From assembly GCF_029193815.1 (NCBI RefSeq), contig NZ_JARFVC010000035.1:1-44485 (forward strand): DNA of 44,485 nucleotides, read 5' to 3'. Positions 7,942-15,957 of the stretch are shown piece by piece. This DNA comes from Cytobacillus sp. S13-E01 (GTDB lineage Bacteria > Bacillota > Bacilli > Bacillales > Bacillaceae_L). The notes below the pieces were generated by a model. That model worked only from the letters and a program-made list of their open reading frames with translations, did not search any database and had not been told where the DNA came from. Position 1 is the stretch's first letter. Every line of letters begins with the position of its first letter. The translations under genes and the position numbers were made by a program.

Positions 7942-8205
7942 AGTTCCTTTCAAATGGAACATTCTCACCTTATCTAGTTTTTCAGCCATGCGGCATATCA
8001 GTTAGCATACCTTTTCCAATGGAATGGCTCTAGCCTTCCTTCTGCCGACTCTACCTGTGCTTCGAACCCCATGAACTGTCATTCATGACGCACGCAGGAG
8101 TATTGATGAGGTCGTTTCAGAAAACATGGTTTCATCATTCCAACCTTCGGTTGTAAAGTTGGAATCTATCAAATGAATTCCCTGCATTTCACGCTAAAAA
8201 GCGCT
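7942..8205 (-). other. Multi-hairpin segment, possible remnant of an RNA-guided-type transposon end
   Basis: Several compact hairpins follow each other: GTTCC/GGAAC (7943-7960), TTCCA/GGAA around 8013-8022, CATGAA/TTCATG (8070-8087) inside CCTGTGC/GCA..CAGG, TGATGA/TCATCA (8104-8136), TTCCAAC/GTTGGAA (8138-8164) and CGC/GCG (8192-8202). On the minus strand a short stretch reads GRVGRRKARAIPLEKVC then stop, which could be the tail of a TnpB-like protein. The layout recalls the right end of IS200/IS605-type elements, where an omega RNA overlaps the tnpB 3' end. This is a weak call. Confidence 0.35.
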
Positions 8206-8240
8206 TATAGCAGAACTTGTCGCGCGCACCACTTAGTCTA

Positions 8241-8519
8241 TCACTTCATATTTTTGTAATAAAGATTTACTGATAAAAAATAAACAATCGCTGAACCGAA
8301 AATAAATATTAAGAACTCCTTTAACTTTTTCGCTCCCATTATTAAATCTTCATTATAAAAAAATTGCATATTTTCATTTATAGAAATAGGAGTTGTAAAA
8401 ACTGATAATATTAAAGCAAGAACAGTGAAAACACCATATATATTTAGCACTTTTTTTATAGTAATTTCCTTTTTTGTAACTATTTCAATATTTCGAGACG
8501 TTTGTGGATTTATTTCCAA
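8241..8519 (-). CDS. Small two-segment membrane protein
   Basis: 92 residues, not recognised. A short polar N-terminus (SRNIEIVTKKEITIKKVLN) is followed by a membrane segment (IYGVFTVLALILSVFT), an external loop of about 30 residues and a second segment (FLIFIFGSAIVYFLSVNLY) ending in YKNMK. I place the start at the TTG at 8519, eight bases after a GGGGGGA ribosome binding site; an earlier TTG at 8543 has none. No partner gene is adjacent. Confidence 0.5.
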   Translation of the reverse strand: MEINPQTSRNIEIVTKKEITIKKVLNIYGVFTVLALILSVFTTPISINENMQFFYNEDLIMGAKKLKEFLIFIFGSAIVYFLSVNLYYKNMK

Positions 8520-8647
8520 ACTGCTATTCCCCCCATTATTCAATGTTTAAATTACTATACGAATAAACACTAAGAAAGGTTTCTTAACTGCTGGGAGTTA
8601 TTGAACAATACAGTCCCATAGTTCAAAAAAGAAACTCTAATCTCTTC

Positions 8648-8676
8648 TTGAATTAGAGCACCCGTTAATGCATTAA
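8648..8676. repeat. Short dispersed palindrome, copy 4 (degraded)
   Basis: TTGAATTAGAGCACCCGTTAATGCATTAA shares the CACCCGTTAA core with the copies at 847, 1584 and 1982. Confidence 0.3.
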
Positions 8677-8839
8677 GGATTTTTTATGGTAAAGCCAACA
8701 AGTAAAATATATACAAAAATAGAAACAGGTGCAGTACGAAAAATATTGCCCTTAAGATTAAAGGTGATATATTAAAAGACTCAGCAATCCCTCCACATAC
8801 CCCAAAAATCATCCTATCAGTAGTTGACTTTTGTAACAT
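8673..8839 (-). pseudogene. PspC-domain small membrane protein, frameshifted
   Basis: An ATG at 8839 behind AAGGGGGAA begins KSTTDRMIFGVCGGIAESFN, the hallmark of PspC-domain proteins, then ISPLILRAIFFV. In the zero frame the tail is scrambled to a stop at 8684; one frame over it reads TAPVSIFVYILLVGFTIKNP to a stop at 8673, the normal PspC ending. One base has been lost near 8739. PspC-type proteins take part in envelope stress responses at the membrane. Confidence 0.7.
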
Positions 8840-8843
8840 TTAA

Positions 8844-9121
8844 ATTCCCCCTTAAGTCTAACCTGTACTTTCAATCTATATTTAAATTATATACGAAATA
8901 GTCTGACAAAATCACTTGTTGTAGAAATGCTCCAGTTAGCGGCAGAAAGCCTTTTTTCATCATTATCCCGTATCAAGAAACACAAAGTCCATCCCCGTGT
9001 ATCTAGTTAATAAGTTTTACTTATAATTTATTATAAAAATATAAAATTATCCTTATGCTAAATTTTGTAATATGATAATAGTGAAAAATGAATCAAGCAA
9101 GTAAACGAAGGAGGGAAAACC
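8844..9121. other. Intergenic, promoter region of the methyltransferase gene
   Basis: AT-rich. TTTTGTAATATGATAATAGTG just upstream of the methyltransferase ribosome binding site resembles a vegetative -10 region. TGCTCCAGTTAGCGGC (8928 on) is another degraded copy of the short dispersed repeat. No gene seen. Confidence 0.35.
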
Positions 9122-9892
9122 ATGGAAATTAAACAAAATGTTAAAGATCAGTTTGGTCGTAGCGCTAATTATTATGTGAATAGTGACCTACATCGTAAAG
9201 GTGGAGATTTGAAAAGGTTGGTAGAAATGGCTAATACAAATGGAAAGGAAGTTGTCCTTGACGTAGCTACAGGTGGTGGTCATACAGCAAATGCGTTCGC
9301 TCCTCTTGTCAAAAAGGTAACGGCTCTAGATTTGACACCGGAAATGTTAAAAGCGGCTAAAGGTTTCATACAAGAAAACGGACATAATAACGTAGAATTT
9401 GTTGAAGGTGATGCTGAAAACATGCCCTTCCCTGACGAATCTTTTGATATAGTAACTTGTCGTATAGCCCCACATCATTTCCCAAACATCAAAAATTTTA
9501 TTAGTGAAGCTTATCGTGTTCTAAAACCAGGTGGCCAATTCTTATTGGATGATAACGTTGCTCCTGAGGACGCAGAATTCGATCAATTCTATAATACAAT
9601 CGAAAAAATGAGAGACTATAGCCACTTTCGAGCATGGAAAAAGACTGAGTGGCTCCATATGCTAGAATTAAACGGATTTGAAACACTAGAATTATATCGT
9701 TTCGAAAAATGCTTTGAATTTGAAAATTGGTGTGACCGCATGCATTTATCAGATACAGAAAAAGATCCTTTAAACAAATTTATGCTAAGGACATCTGATA
9801 AGGTAAAACACAAATTTCATATCAAATTTAATAATACTAAAATCGAATCATTTATTGGCGAGGCTATTATGTTAAAGGCTATAAAAAGTTGA
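9122..9892 (+). CDS. Class I SAM-dependent methyltransferase
   Basis: 256 residues with the UbiE/MenG-like Rossmann fold: motif I VVLDVATGGGHTANAFA (about 43-60), the acidic residue of motif II in VTALDLTPEMLKAA, EGDAENMPFPDESFDIVTCRIAPHHF (motifs III-IV, about 101-125), and EAYRVLKPGGQFLLDDNVAP (motif VI). The N-terminus (KDQFGRSANYYVNSDLHRKG) and the fused C-terminal region resemble Bacillus YcgJ-type proteins, whose substrate is unknown. The ATG follows AAGGAGGGAAAACC. It stands alone with no operon partner, so the substrate cannot be guessed from context. No damage visible. Confidence 0.85.
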   Translation: MEIKQNVKDQFGRSANYYVNSDLHRKGGDLKRLVEMANTNGKEVVLDVATGGGHTANAFAPLVKKVTALDLTPEMLKAAKGFIQENGHNNVEFVEGDAENMPFPDESFDIVTCRIAPHHFPNIKNFISEAYRVLKPGGQFLLDDNVAPEDAEFDQFYNTIEKMRDYSHFRAWKKTEWLHMLELNGFETLELYRFEKCFEFENWCDRMHLSDTEKDPLNKFMLRTSDKVKHKFHIKFNNTKIESFIGEAIMLKAIKS

Positions 9893-10215
9893 AGTTAGTG
9901 TACGATTACCAGTTAGCGGAAGATAGAAAAACAATTTACTAGAAACCTGCCTACTCTAATAGCACTATTGCTGCAGTTGATACAGTACTTCGAAAATAAA
10001 AAAATAAAATAAGTTATTTACGGATACTAGCTTTTCAAGGCTTTGCAGAGCTTCAACTGGTCATCTAGGCTGGGTCATGAAACCTAGTCCCGTAAACAAC
10101 ATAAATATACAATATGTGAGGAAAAAGTCACTGGTTTGTTTTATTGTGGGATCAAAGAAGTTAGTTAAGTCTATGATTAATTACGAATTTGAATAAAAAG
10201 TCTTAATTGTGAGGT
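9893..10215. other. Intergenic, no gene seen
   Basis: Convergent 3' ends of the methyltransferase and the coiled-coil gene. CCAGTTAGCGGAAGATAG near 9910 is again a degraded short repeat. CTAGGCTGGGTCATGAAACCTAG around 10067-10089 can form a weak hairpin. Nothing else found. Confidence 0.4.
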
Positions 10216-10680
10216 TTAATGATTTTTCAGCTTATAAATTTGTCTTGAATGCTCTGAAATCATTTGATCATAGTATTCAAGGTCATGTTTTGTTGCCATG
10301 GAGTTTTTGATTTCTTTAACTTCGATTACGACTGAATCTACCTTTGTTTCAAGAGAGGCCATTCTTTCGTTTGTTTCGCTAATTTTTACATTTGTAGCTG
10401 CTACGGTATTAATTAATTGATGTAATAAATCACCTTGTCTTTTTTGTTCATCTGTTAGCCTTTCATCCATCATGTTTACCTTACGATCAAGGTTGTTTAC
10501 CTTTTGATCAAGACTGTCTACCTTTTTATCAAGGCTGTTTACCTTTTGATCAAGACTGTTTACCTTTTGATCAAGGCTGTTTACCTTTTGATCAAGACTG
10601 TTTACCTTTTGATCCACCATGTCTATTTTTTGATCTAATGAATCTAGTTTGTCCATAATCTTGTTCAATGTTTTTTCCAT
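10216..10680 (-). CDS. Coiled-coil protein with heptad repeats
   Basis: 154 residues with no catalytic motif. Residues about 15-70 are seven-residue repeats (SLDQKVN, with variants SLDKKVD and NLDRKVN) that form a long parallel coiled coil. The rest is helical, with a conserved-looking end (SETNERMASLETKVDSVVIEVKEIKNSMATKHDLEYYDQMISEHSRQIYKLKNH). The DNA repeats are 21 bases long and nearly identical, so their number probably changes by slippage. RBS AAGGAGGTGAGAATAG is excellent. Similar proteins occur in many Bacillus genomes; their role is not known to me. Confidence 0.75.
   Translation of the reverse strand: MEKTLNKIMDKLDSLDQKIDMVDQKVNSLDQKVNSLDQKVNSLDQKVNSLDKKVDSLDQKVNNLDRKVNMMDERLTDEQKRQGDLLHQLINTVAATNVKISETNERMASLETKVDSVVIEVKEIKNSMATKHDLEYYDQMISEHSRQIYKLKNH
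10475..10625. repeat. 21-bp in-frame tandem repeat inside the coiled-coil gene
   Basis: Units of about 21 bases (for example CTTTTGATCAAGACTGTTTAC) repeat about six to seven times with one or two changes per unit. Each unit adds exactly one heptad, so copy-number change would keep the frame. Confidence 0.85.
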
Positions 10681-10764
10681 CTATTCTCACCTCCTTCATT
10701 TTATTATTAATTATTATAGCAGATTTATGTAGAGAATTGTCGATAGAATAGGTGCGAAGAGACT

Positions 10765-11187
10765 TATTTGGAGAAATTGGTCTGGCTTTAGTCGGTTGGC
10801 TGCTTAGCCGATATTATCCCAGAGAGAACATTATTGAAACCTTTCTATGACAGCAGGTACTTTTTTACTAGTAGCTATTCTGTTTCAAGCACCACTTCTA
10901 ACAATGCGATTTCGATTTTCTCTTTAGTCTGTTCGATTGGAATTATTACAACTTCTTCCTTCGATTTGGCCCTAGAGTCGCAGGGATATATTACTGGAAG
11001 TGCATCTGCACTAATGGGTGTATTACGATTTGTTCTAGGCTCGATCACTTCACCACTTGTTGCCGTTGCGGGAGAATATTCAGCCATTCCAATGGGAGTA
11101 GTCATCTTATCAGCAAGCTTACTAGCTATGCTGGCCTACTTCGGGCTGGTTCGAAGAGCATCATTACAAGTACAGACGGCAAAATAG
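10765..11187 (+). pseudogene. Remnant of an MFS drug transporter (Bcr/CflA-like), C-terminal part
   Basis: Pieces in different frames read like one transporter: GEIGLALVGWLLSRYYPRENIIETF (frame 1), TAGTFLLVAILFQAPLLTMRF (frame 2), then AISIFSLVCSIGIITTSSFD and SQGYITGSASALMGVLRFVLGSITSPLVAVAGE in the longest open frame. The SxGSASALxG...G motif of helix 10-11 is typical of the Bcr/CflA family. The N-terminal half is missing and at least two frameshifts are present, so it is not functional. Confidence 0.7.
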
Positions 11188-11208
11188 TAATCTAGTTCAT
11201 ATCTAATC

Positions 11209-11262
11209 AAACACCTCTTATGTTGTACCGCTAACGCTGTATGACATAGGAGATGTTTTTAT
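11209..11262 (+). terminator. Long-stem terminator behind the MFS remnant
   Basis: AAACACCTC.TATGT.GTAC pairs with GTAT.ACATA.GAG.TGTTT across a short loop (CGCTAACGCT), followed by TTTTT. The stem has a few mismatches. Confidence 0.65.
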
Positions 11263-11401
11263 AATCCTACTTTCCCTATTAAAATAGCCGATCATTTTCA
11301 AGGTATACTAACACACATTTTTGGCTGATATAGACAGAAGTTGTCCCCCCATTTTCTTAATTGCATATACTATAGTATCACTCTGTAAAGGAGGTTTTAT
11401 C

Positions 11402-11582
11402 GTGGAATACCTTTTATATACAGTTGTTGAAGGTGATACGTTATGGGGGATTGCTAAACATCATGGCGTAACTGTCAATAGAATAAAAGAGTTAAAAAAT
11501 TTGACATCAGGTTGACCAAGTCATTCCTTATCTTAAATCACAAGGGTATGAATTAGTAACAGTTGGCAAAATTTTATCATAA
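11402..11582 (+). pseudogene. LysM domain plus short deacetylase-like tail, deletion remnant
   Basis: A GTG at 11402 behind AAAGGAGG starts MEYLLYTVVEGDTLWGIAKH then HGVTVNRIKELKNL, almost one full LysM peptidoglycan-binding domain, then TGA at 11513. In another frame the sequence goes on DQVIPYLKSQGYELVTVGKILS to TAA at 11580, which is how NodB-type polysaccharide deacetylases end. The parent was probably a LysM-deacetylase cell-wall enzyme; most of its middle has been deleted. The short LysM piece could still be translated. Confidence 0.55.
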
Positions 11583-11704
11583 TAGGAGAAATATGGTGAC
11601 GGTGTTGGTGTTTCTACTTCTATCACTCTTTCGATAAAAAGGAGAAAGTAGCTCAGTCCATGAGATGTGGTCTACTTTCCTAACGGGGTTAATTGTGCCA
11701 AAAA

Positions 11705-11728
11705 AGGTCCTAAGTTTTTTTAGGACAC
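11705..11728. terminator. Hairpin with T-run loop
   Basis: GGTCCTAA and TTAGGACA arms around a T-run. Weak; may act with the stronger hairpin downstream. Confidence 0.35.
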
Positions 11729-11751
11729 CCTTAAGGAAGAGGTAAATAGTA

Positions 11752-11781
11752 AAAGCCAGAGTATTTGACCTCTGGCTTTTA
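11752..11781 (-). terminator. Bidirectional terminator, DNA alkylation repair gene
   Basis: AAAAGCCAGAG (11752-11762) pairs perfectly with CTCTGGCTTTT (11771-11781). T-tails on both strands. It lies 50 bases past the minus-strand gene's stop. Confidence 0.75.
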
Positions 11782-11830
11782 TTGTCCTCAATTTTATTAT
11801 GATGTTAGTCTAGATATCCCACAAATGAAT

Positions 11831-12538
11831 CTAACACCTTACATATTTCCGTTTAAAACCTAGCTGCCCTCTATCGATACCTTTTTGAATCGTTTCAGAC
11901 GCAAGTAGGATACTACTTTTTTTATTATCCCGTTTGAGTTCAACAGGTCCAACTGCCTCTGCAGTTTCAACCGCCTTGTCATGTAGAGGCACGTAGGAAA
12001 TCCCCACTGTGTAGACAAAATTGTTCATAGAGGATTTCGTCCGTACTGGCGAATCATGAATCGTCTTTTCCACCTGATCAAGCATACTAGCAATCTTACT
12101 TGGATCAAATTCACCGTCTTTACGATTCCCCAACAGCCAACAGTAACAGCTCCAGCCTGCTGACATTATAAGTTCTTCACCACTAGCAATCCATTTATCG
12201 GCAACAACTTGAGCAATATCGGCTTCTGACAAAGTTACAGCAACCACATAATCTGACAACATATAAAAATACGCCCCATCGATCCAACGATCAAAATCAG
12301 CCTCAGTCATTGCCATTGGGTCTGCAATGATACCAGCAAAATACATGGCATCATAGTTTCCGGTAGCGTAAAGCTGTTCAGCTAAAGGCTGATTTTTCTT
12401 TATTTTCTTTGCAAGCGGCTTCATTGCTCCTGTAGCCACGCCAAAAAGGGGCTCATGTGCTCCATTACTTATGTAAGTCTTTTTTGTTCGTTCCTTTCCG
12501 AGCGCTTCCAATTCCTGCATAACTGTTTCAAAATCCAA
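11831..12538 (-). CDS. DNA alkylation repair protein (AlkD/HEAT-type)
   Basis: 235 residues, matching the small HEAT-repeat DNA alkylation repair family: an N-terminal helix (METVMQELEALGKERTKKTY-like start), FGVATGAMKPLAKKIKKNQPLAEQLYATGNYDAMYFAGIIADP, then WIDGAYFYMLSDYVVAVTL and the SAGWSCYCWLLGN segment, all in family order. Members excise or handle alkylated bases by backbone contacts. The C-terminal KSSILLASETIQKGIDRGQLGFKRKYVRC is basic, as expected for DNA binding. The gene stands alone and is followed by its own terminator. Whether it is an active glycosylase cannot be told from sequence. Confidence 0.75.
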   Translation of the reverse strand: MDFETVMQELEALGKERTKKTYISNGAHEPLFGVATGAMKPLAKKIKKNQPLAEQLYATGNYDAMYFAGIIADPMAMTEADFDRWIDGAYFYMLSDYVVAVTLSEADIAQVVADKWIASGEELIMSAGWSCYCWLLGNRKDGEFDPSKIASMLDQVEKTIHDSPVRTKSSMNNFVYTVGISYVPLHDKAVETAEAVGPVELKRDNKKSSILLASETIQKGIDRGQLGFKRKYVRC

Positions 12539-12929
12539 AGGTTTGCACTCCCTTCCCTTATGTACTTCCTATCCATTGTAACCATCCATTAGATTCTTTA
12601 TCAAGGGAATATTGGTAAGGATGTACTGCGACTCTCTTCTATTTAATGCTAGAAAAGAAAGGTTTCATTTATATTGTGAGGATTACGAACCGACCATATT
12701 ATTCCTGAAAGCACTGCATGATTTCTATCCATTGCCCACCTAATCTAGATTTCAACTCTTCATGGTTTAGCAATCCTATTTTCATATACTACCTTCTATC
12801 TCTTAAAATAGTTCTACTAGTATACTATCCTAACCTGAACTTATCAGTGTATGATGAAAATAGCAAAAAGTGTTAAGAAAGGTAAATTATGTACTGTTAT
12901 AGTGGGTATAGGGAGGGGAAGAACAGCTA
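12539..12929. other. Divergent intergenic region, promoters only
   Basis: About 390 bases between the minus-strand repair gene and the plus-strand AraC gene. No supported gene. It should hold both promoters. I could not fix their boxes with confidence. Confidence 0.4.
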
Positions 12930-13817
12930 ATGGATTATATAGCTTGTATTGGTCGAACGCTAGATTTCATTGAAGAAAACCTGCAGGAAACAATTACACT
13001 TGAATCACTTGCAGACATTGCATGCTTCTCTCCTTATCATTTTCATAGAGTATTCCAAGCCCTCGTCGGAGAATCCGTCATGGAGTATGTCAGAAAAAGA
13101 CGGCTTACACGAGCTGCCGAACTACTTTACTATTCGGATGATAAGGTGATCGATATTGCAATGGAGGTTGGTTTTCAATACCACGAGTCATTTAACCGGG
13201 CTTTTAAAAAGTGTTATGGCGTTTCTCCTAATCAGTATCGAACGGCAAATGCACTATCTGGTCCGTTACTTGGAAAAGCCTTCCTCAAGAAATTAATTGT
13301 TCAAGGAGGACTAATAATGGAACCAAAATTAATCACGAAGCCTTCGTTTCAGATCATTGGGTATGAATTGAAAACAATAAACATTGACGGACAAAACAAT
13401 AAAGACATTCCTGAATTTTGGCAAGTGTACCTGCAGAAGAAATTATATGAGAACATTCCAAATCCTATAAACTGCAAAGAGGAGTTAGGAATCTGCACGG
13501 AATTCTCCCCAGAAACAGGTAAGTTTGTGTATGTCATTGGAATGGAGGTACCAGAAGGAACTTCGGCACCTGAAGGATTAGCGTACCGAACCTTTCCAGA
13601 GATGGAATATGTAGTGTTTTCAACGCCGGAGTCAGATGATTCCACATTTAGCACGTCCATTCAATCCACCTGGAATTATATATTCACAGAATGGTTCCCA
13701 GAGTCAGGCTATGAACATGCAGGGGTCCTAGATTTTGAGCTTTATGATGAAAGATGCCACAGGACGGATAAAAAAGTTATCGATATTTATATACCGGTGA
13801 AAAAACAGACTGTGTAA
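12930..13817 (+). CDS. AraC-family regulator with GyrI-like effector domain
   Basis: 295 residues. The N-terminal 105 or so form the double HTH of AraC proteins: ITLESLADIACFSPYHFHRVFQ and VIDIAMEVGFQYHESFNRAF..GVSPNQYR. Residues about 130-293 form a GyrI-like/SOUL-type effector-binding domain, with the family's GYELKTI opening and LYDERCH...VIDIYIPVKK close. Such regulators (Rob/BmrR-like logic) bind small hydrophobic ligands and switch on drug-response genes. No target gene is adjacent except decayed transporters further upstream. The ATG is preceded by AGGGAGGGGAAG. Intact. Confidence 0.85.
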   Translation: MDYIACIGRTLDFIEENLQETITLESLADIACFSPYHFHRVFQALVGESVMEYVRKRRLTRAAELLYYSDDKVIDIAMEVGFQYHESFNRAFKKCYGVSPNQYRTANALSGPLLGKAFLKKLIVQGGLIMEPKLITKPSFQIIGYELKTINIDGQNNKDIPEFWQVYLQKKLYENIPNPINCKEELGICTEFSPETGKFVYVIGMEVPEGTSAPEGLAYRTFPEMEYVVFSTPESDDSTFSTSIQSTWNYIFTEWFPESGYEHAGVLDFELYDERCHRTDKKVIDIYIPVKKQTV

Positions 13818-13821
13818 GCAT

Positions 13822-13875
13822 AAAAAAAGGATGGTTCATTGCTTCATTATAACAGCATGTGAACCATCCTTTTTT
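13822..13875 (+). terminator. Terminator of AraC-family gene
   Basis: AAAAAAAGGATGGTTCA (13822-13838) pairs with TGAACCATCCTTTTTT (13860-13875). Strong, bidirectional. Confidence 0.85.
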
Positions 13876-13912
13876 AAAAGATAAGAAAGTATAAAAGTTT
13901 GTACCTAGTTTT

Positions 13913-14039
13913 AGTGTCTAGCTCCGGGCGCCATCGGCTCGAGGTCATAAGCCAATCCCTTCCCGAAGGCAAAAAACGCCTTCAGTCAGGGCTCGTCTTA
14001 TGCTTGTCGCCGAAAGGCGGGCGCCCTGCGCTTTTCTTA
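13913..14039. repeat. Bacillus-type interspersed structured repeat
   Basis: Begins AGTGTCTAGCTCCGGGCGCC and ends GGGCGCCCTGCGCTTTTCTT. GGGCGCC at the start pairs with GGCGCCC at the end; CATAAG pairs with CTTATG inside; GAAGGC pairs with GCCTTC at the tip. This GTGTCTAGCTCC...GCGCTTTTC element is scattered through many Bacillus-related genomes. It is GC-rich compared with its surroundings and sits between convergent genes. Confidence 0.75.
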
Positions 14040-14077
14040 TGAAATAGTAAGAATATGGATAGGATTCGGACTACACC

Positions 14078-14620
14078 CTAATACATCTCCCTCAACAACC
14101 GCTTCGCCCGAAACATCCTTGATTTGATTGTTGAAAGGTTTATATTCAAATGATGTTCGATTTCTTTCAAAGTTTGGTTCTTAAAGTAATAGAGCGTTAG
14201 GACCTCTTGGTATTTTGAAGGAAGAAGTCTTAATTTGTTTAAGAGTTCTTCCTGGTCACTACGATTCAACAACTCTGATTCAGGTGTACAAACTTCTTTA
14301 TCAGTAAAAAATTCGATATGTTCATCCGGAAAATCCGGTCTGCGATACACTTTTCGTAAATAATCTATACAATGATTGGTAGCAATACGATACATCCAAG
14401 AATAAAAGGAGCAATTACCGTTAAACTTTTTTCGAGCTAAATAGCATTTAATAAGAATTTCATGGGTAAGGTCTTCCGCTACATAGTTATCTTTGACATA
14501 AGAAAGTGCAAGGCAATAAACTTTCTTTTTATATTCCGTATAAAGCTCATTTACATTAGTTTCATTCATACTTTGGTCATCTTTGACTAGAGAATTGGCT
14601 ATATTTAATTTTGTTTTCAA
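14078..14620 (-). CDS. ECF-type RNA polymerase sigma factor
   Basis: 180 residues with the two ECF domains. Region 2 is LYTEYKKKVYCLALSYVKDNYVAEDLTHEILIKCYL..FNGNCSFYSWMYRIATNHCIDYLRK (about 26-92), including the -10-binding helix. Region 4 is LPSKYQEVLTLYYFKNQTLKEIEHHLNINLSTIKSRMFRAKRLL, the -35-binding HTH. No anti-sigma gene with a zinc motif follows. The start is TTG at 14620, since GGAGGGG sits at the right distance and the later ATG has no binding site. It lies 113 bases behind the secreted-protein gene of the GntR/ABC operon, on the same strand; the regulatory link is an inference. Confidence 0.85.
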   Translation of the reverse strand: MKTKLNIANSLVKDDQSMNETNVNELYTEYKKKVYCLALSYVKDNYVAEDLTHEILIKCYLARKKFNGNCSFYSWMYRIATNHCIDYLRKVYRRPDFPDEHIEFFTDKEVCTPESELLNRSDQEELLNKLRLLPSKYQEVLTLYYFKNQTLKEIEHHLNINLSTIKSRMFRAKRLLREMY

Positions 14621-14733
14621 AATACCCCTCCTCTTTTATAGAAAAAGAGATTATGCAACCCTGTCCAAGGAAAATTCTTCTTACGTTTCAACGACTCTAA
14701 AAAACAGGAAGGAATCTACAGTTTATCTATCTA

Positions 14734-15945
14734 CTATTTCACAAATAGTTCATACAGATATAATTCGAATTTTCCCTGTTCTCTCAATGAAACGACTTGA
14801 CCGCTAAAAAGGTTTTCACCTGTTGTCAAGTCTGTGACGATTACATCCGCATTTACGTTTGAATTCATTTGTGAGGTAATAGCATAGAGTTTACCATCTT
14901 TAACGTTTATTACCGGATTGTGTACATTACCTTCTTCACTTGACAGTTGGATACGAAAGGCTTTAGTAGCTTGATTGTCTCTTAGACTAAATGGAGTTAC
15001 TACGAGCTCTTGCCCATCTATTTTCGTAAAATAAAGAGTAGAACCATCATAGAAGCTAAGTTGGTTCTCATTCATTTTTAAATCTGATACATTCAGACTT
15101 TCTTTTTCTTTTGTTGCTAGGTTATAGGATATGATTTCCTTGTTGTACTCTTCTACCCTAGCAGATTCCTTCTCTTCAATAATTTTTTCTACTGTTATTT
15201 CAAAAATTAGGTGTTTATTCGCTTTTGTAGGGCTTGATTCAATTAATCGTACGTTGGTGTAGGTATTACCTTGCTCCTGAGGAACTTCAACAATTGATTC
15301 TTGGTTGCTTATTTTTTGATTTTCTATATCAATTGTATAAATATAGTTCGCATTAAAGGAGTTATCATTATTTCTCAACATGTTTCTGGTGATAAGGTAC
15401 AATTCACCATCAATCATTTGTACATCTTCTACAAAAATATTATCTAATTCTCTTGCTTTTGGGACTTCAACCGAGAAAGAGTTGGTCGTATCATCCTTTT
15501 TATTTAATATGGATATCGTAAATGTAAAATCACGGGATCTTAACGAACCCATATCATCATTTAACTCTGCATAAGCAAGAACCTCATTGTTTTCAAAATA
15601 GGACTCAGCCCATATATTTTTGCCTCGCATGAAGGTACGATATTCTTCATGTAACTCTTTTATCACAGTTGGATAATTTCCTATTACTTGATCTAGAAAT
15701 GAACGACTGTTGTAGACAGACCCTTCAGCGTTAATTTTTACGTTCGAACTTACATAGTTCATTGAGGACATATCTGTATAAGATCCCTCCAACACCAACG
15801 GCTCTATCTCTTTGGGATCACCGCTTAGTGTTTGAATCATAAATACAGGCAAGTTTTCAGCTGACCTCGCAGAATTCACATAGAACGTTCCTATACTAAG
15901 CATAATTAGAACGATGATTGCAGTGGTTTTCCAATACTTTCTCAT
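14734..15945 (-). CDS. Exported protein of the GntR/ABC operon
   Basis: 403 residues. An N-terminal signal anchor (KYWKTTAIIVLIMLSIGTFYVNSA) is followed by a large extracytoplasmic beta-rich domain with repeated strand patterns (EDVQMIDGELYLITRN, SFYDGSTLYFTKIDGQ, VINVKDGKLYAITSQ), which look like beta-propeller blades. No lipobox Cys is visible. The ATG at 15945 is chosen because AAGGGGTG lies just upstream; the earlier GTG is inside that site. It begins 12 bases after the permease gene, so it belongs to the same operon. It may sense or process the substrate of the transporter. Family not recognised. Confidence 0.65.
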   Translation of the reverse strand: MRKYWKTTAIIVLIMLSIGTFYVNSARSAENLPVFMIQTLSGDPKEIEPLVLEGSYTDMSSMNYVSSNVKINAEGSVYNSRSFLDQVIGNYPTVIKELHEEYRTFMRGKNIWAESYFENNEVLAYAELNDDMGSLRSRDFTFTISILNKKDDTTNSFSVEVPKARELDNIFVEDVQMIDGELYLITRNMLRNNDNSFNANYIYTIDIENQKISNQESIVEVPQEQGNTYTNVRLIESSPTKANKHLIFEITVEKIIEEKESARVEEYNKEIISYNLATKEKESLNVSDLKMNENQLSFYDGSTLYFTKIDGQELVVTPFSLRDNQATKAFRIQLSSEEGNVHNPVINVKDGKLYAITSQMNSNVNADVIVTDLTTGENLFSGQVVSLREQGKFELYLYELFVK

Positions 15946-15957
15946 GTTACACACCCC

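Noticed and set aside
10475-10625. CRISPR array
   Set aside because: Units are 21 bases, contiguous without spacers, and code for heptads of a coiled coil.
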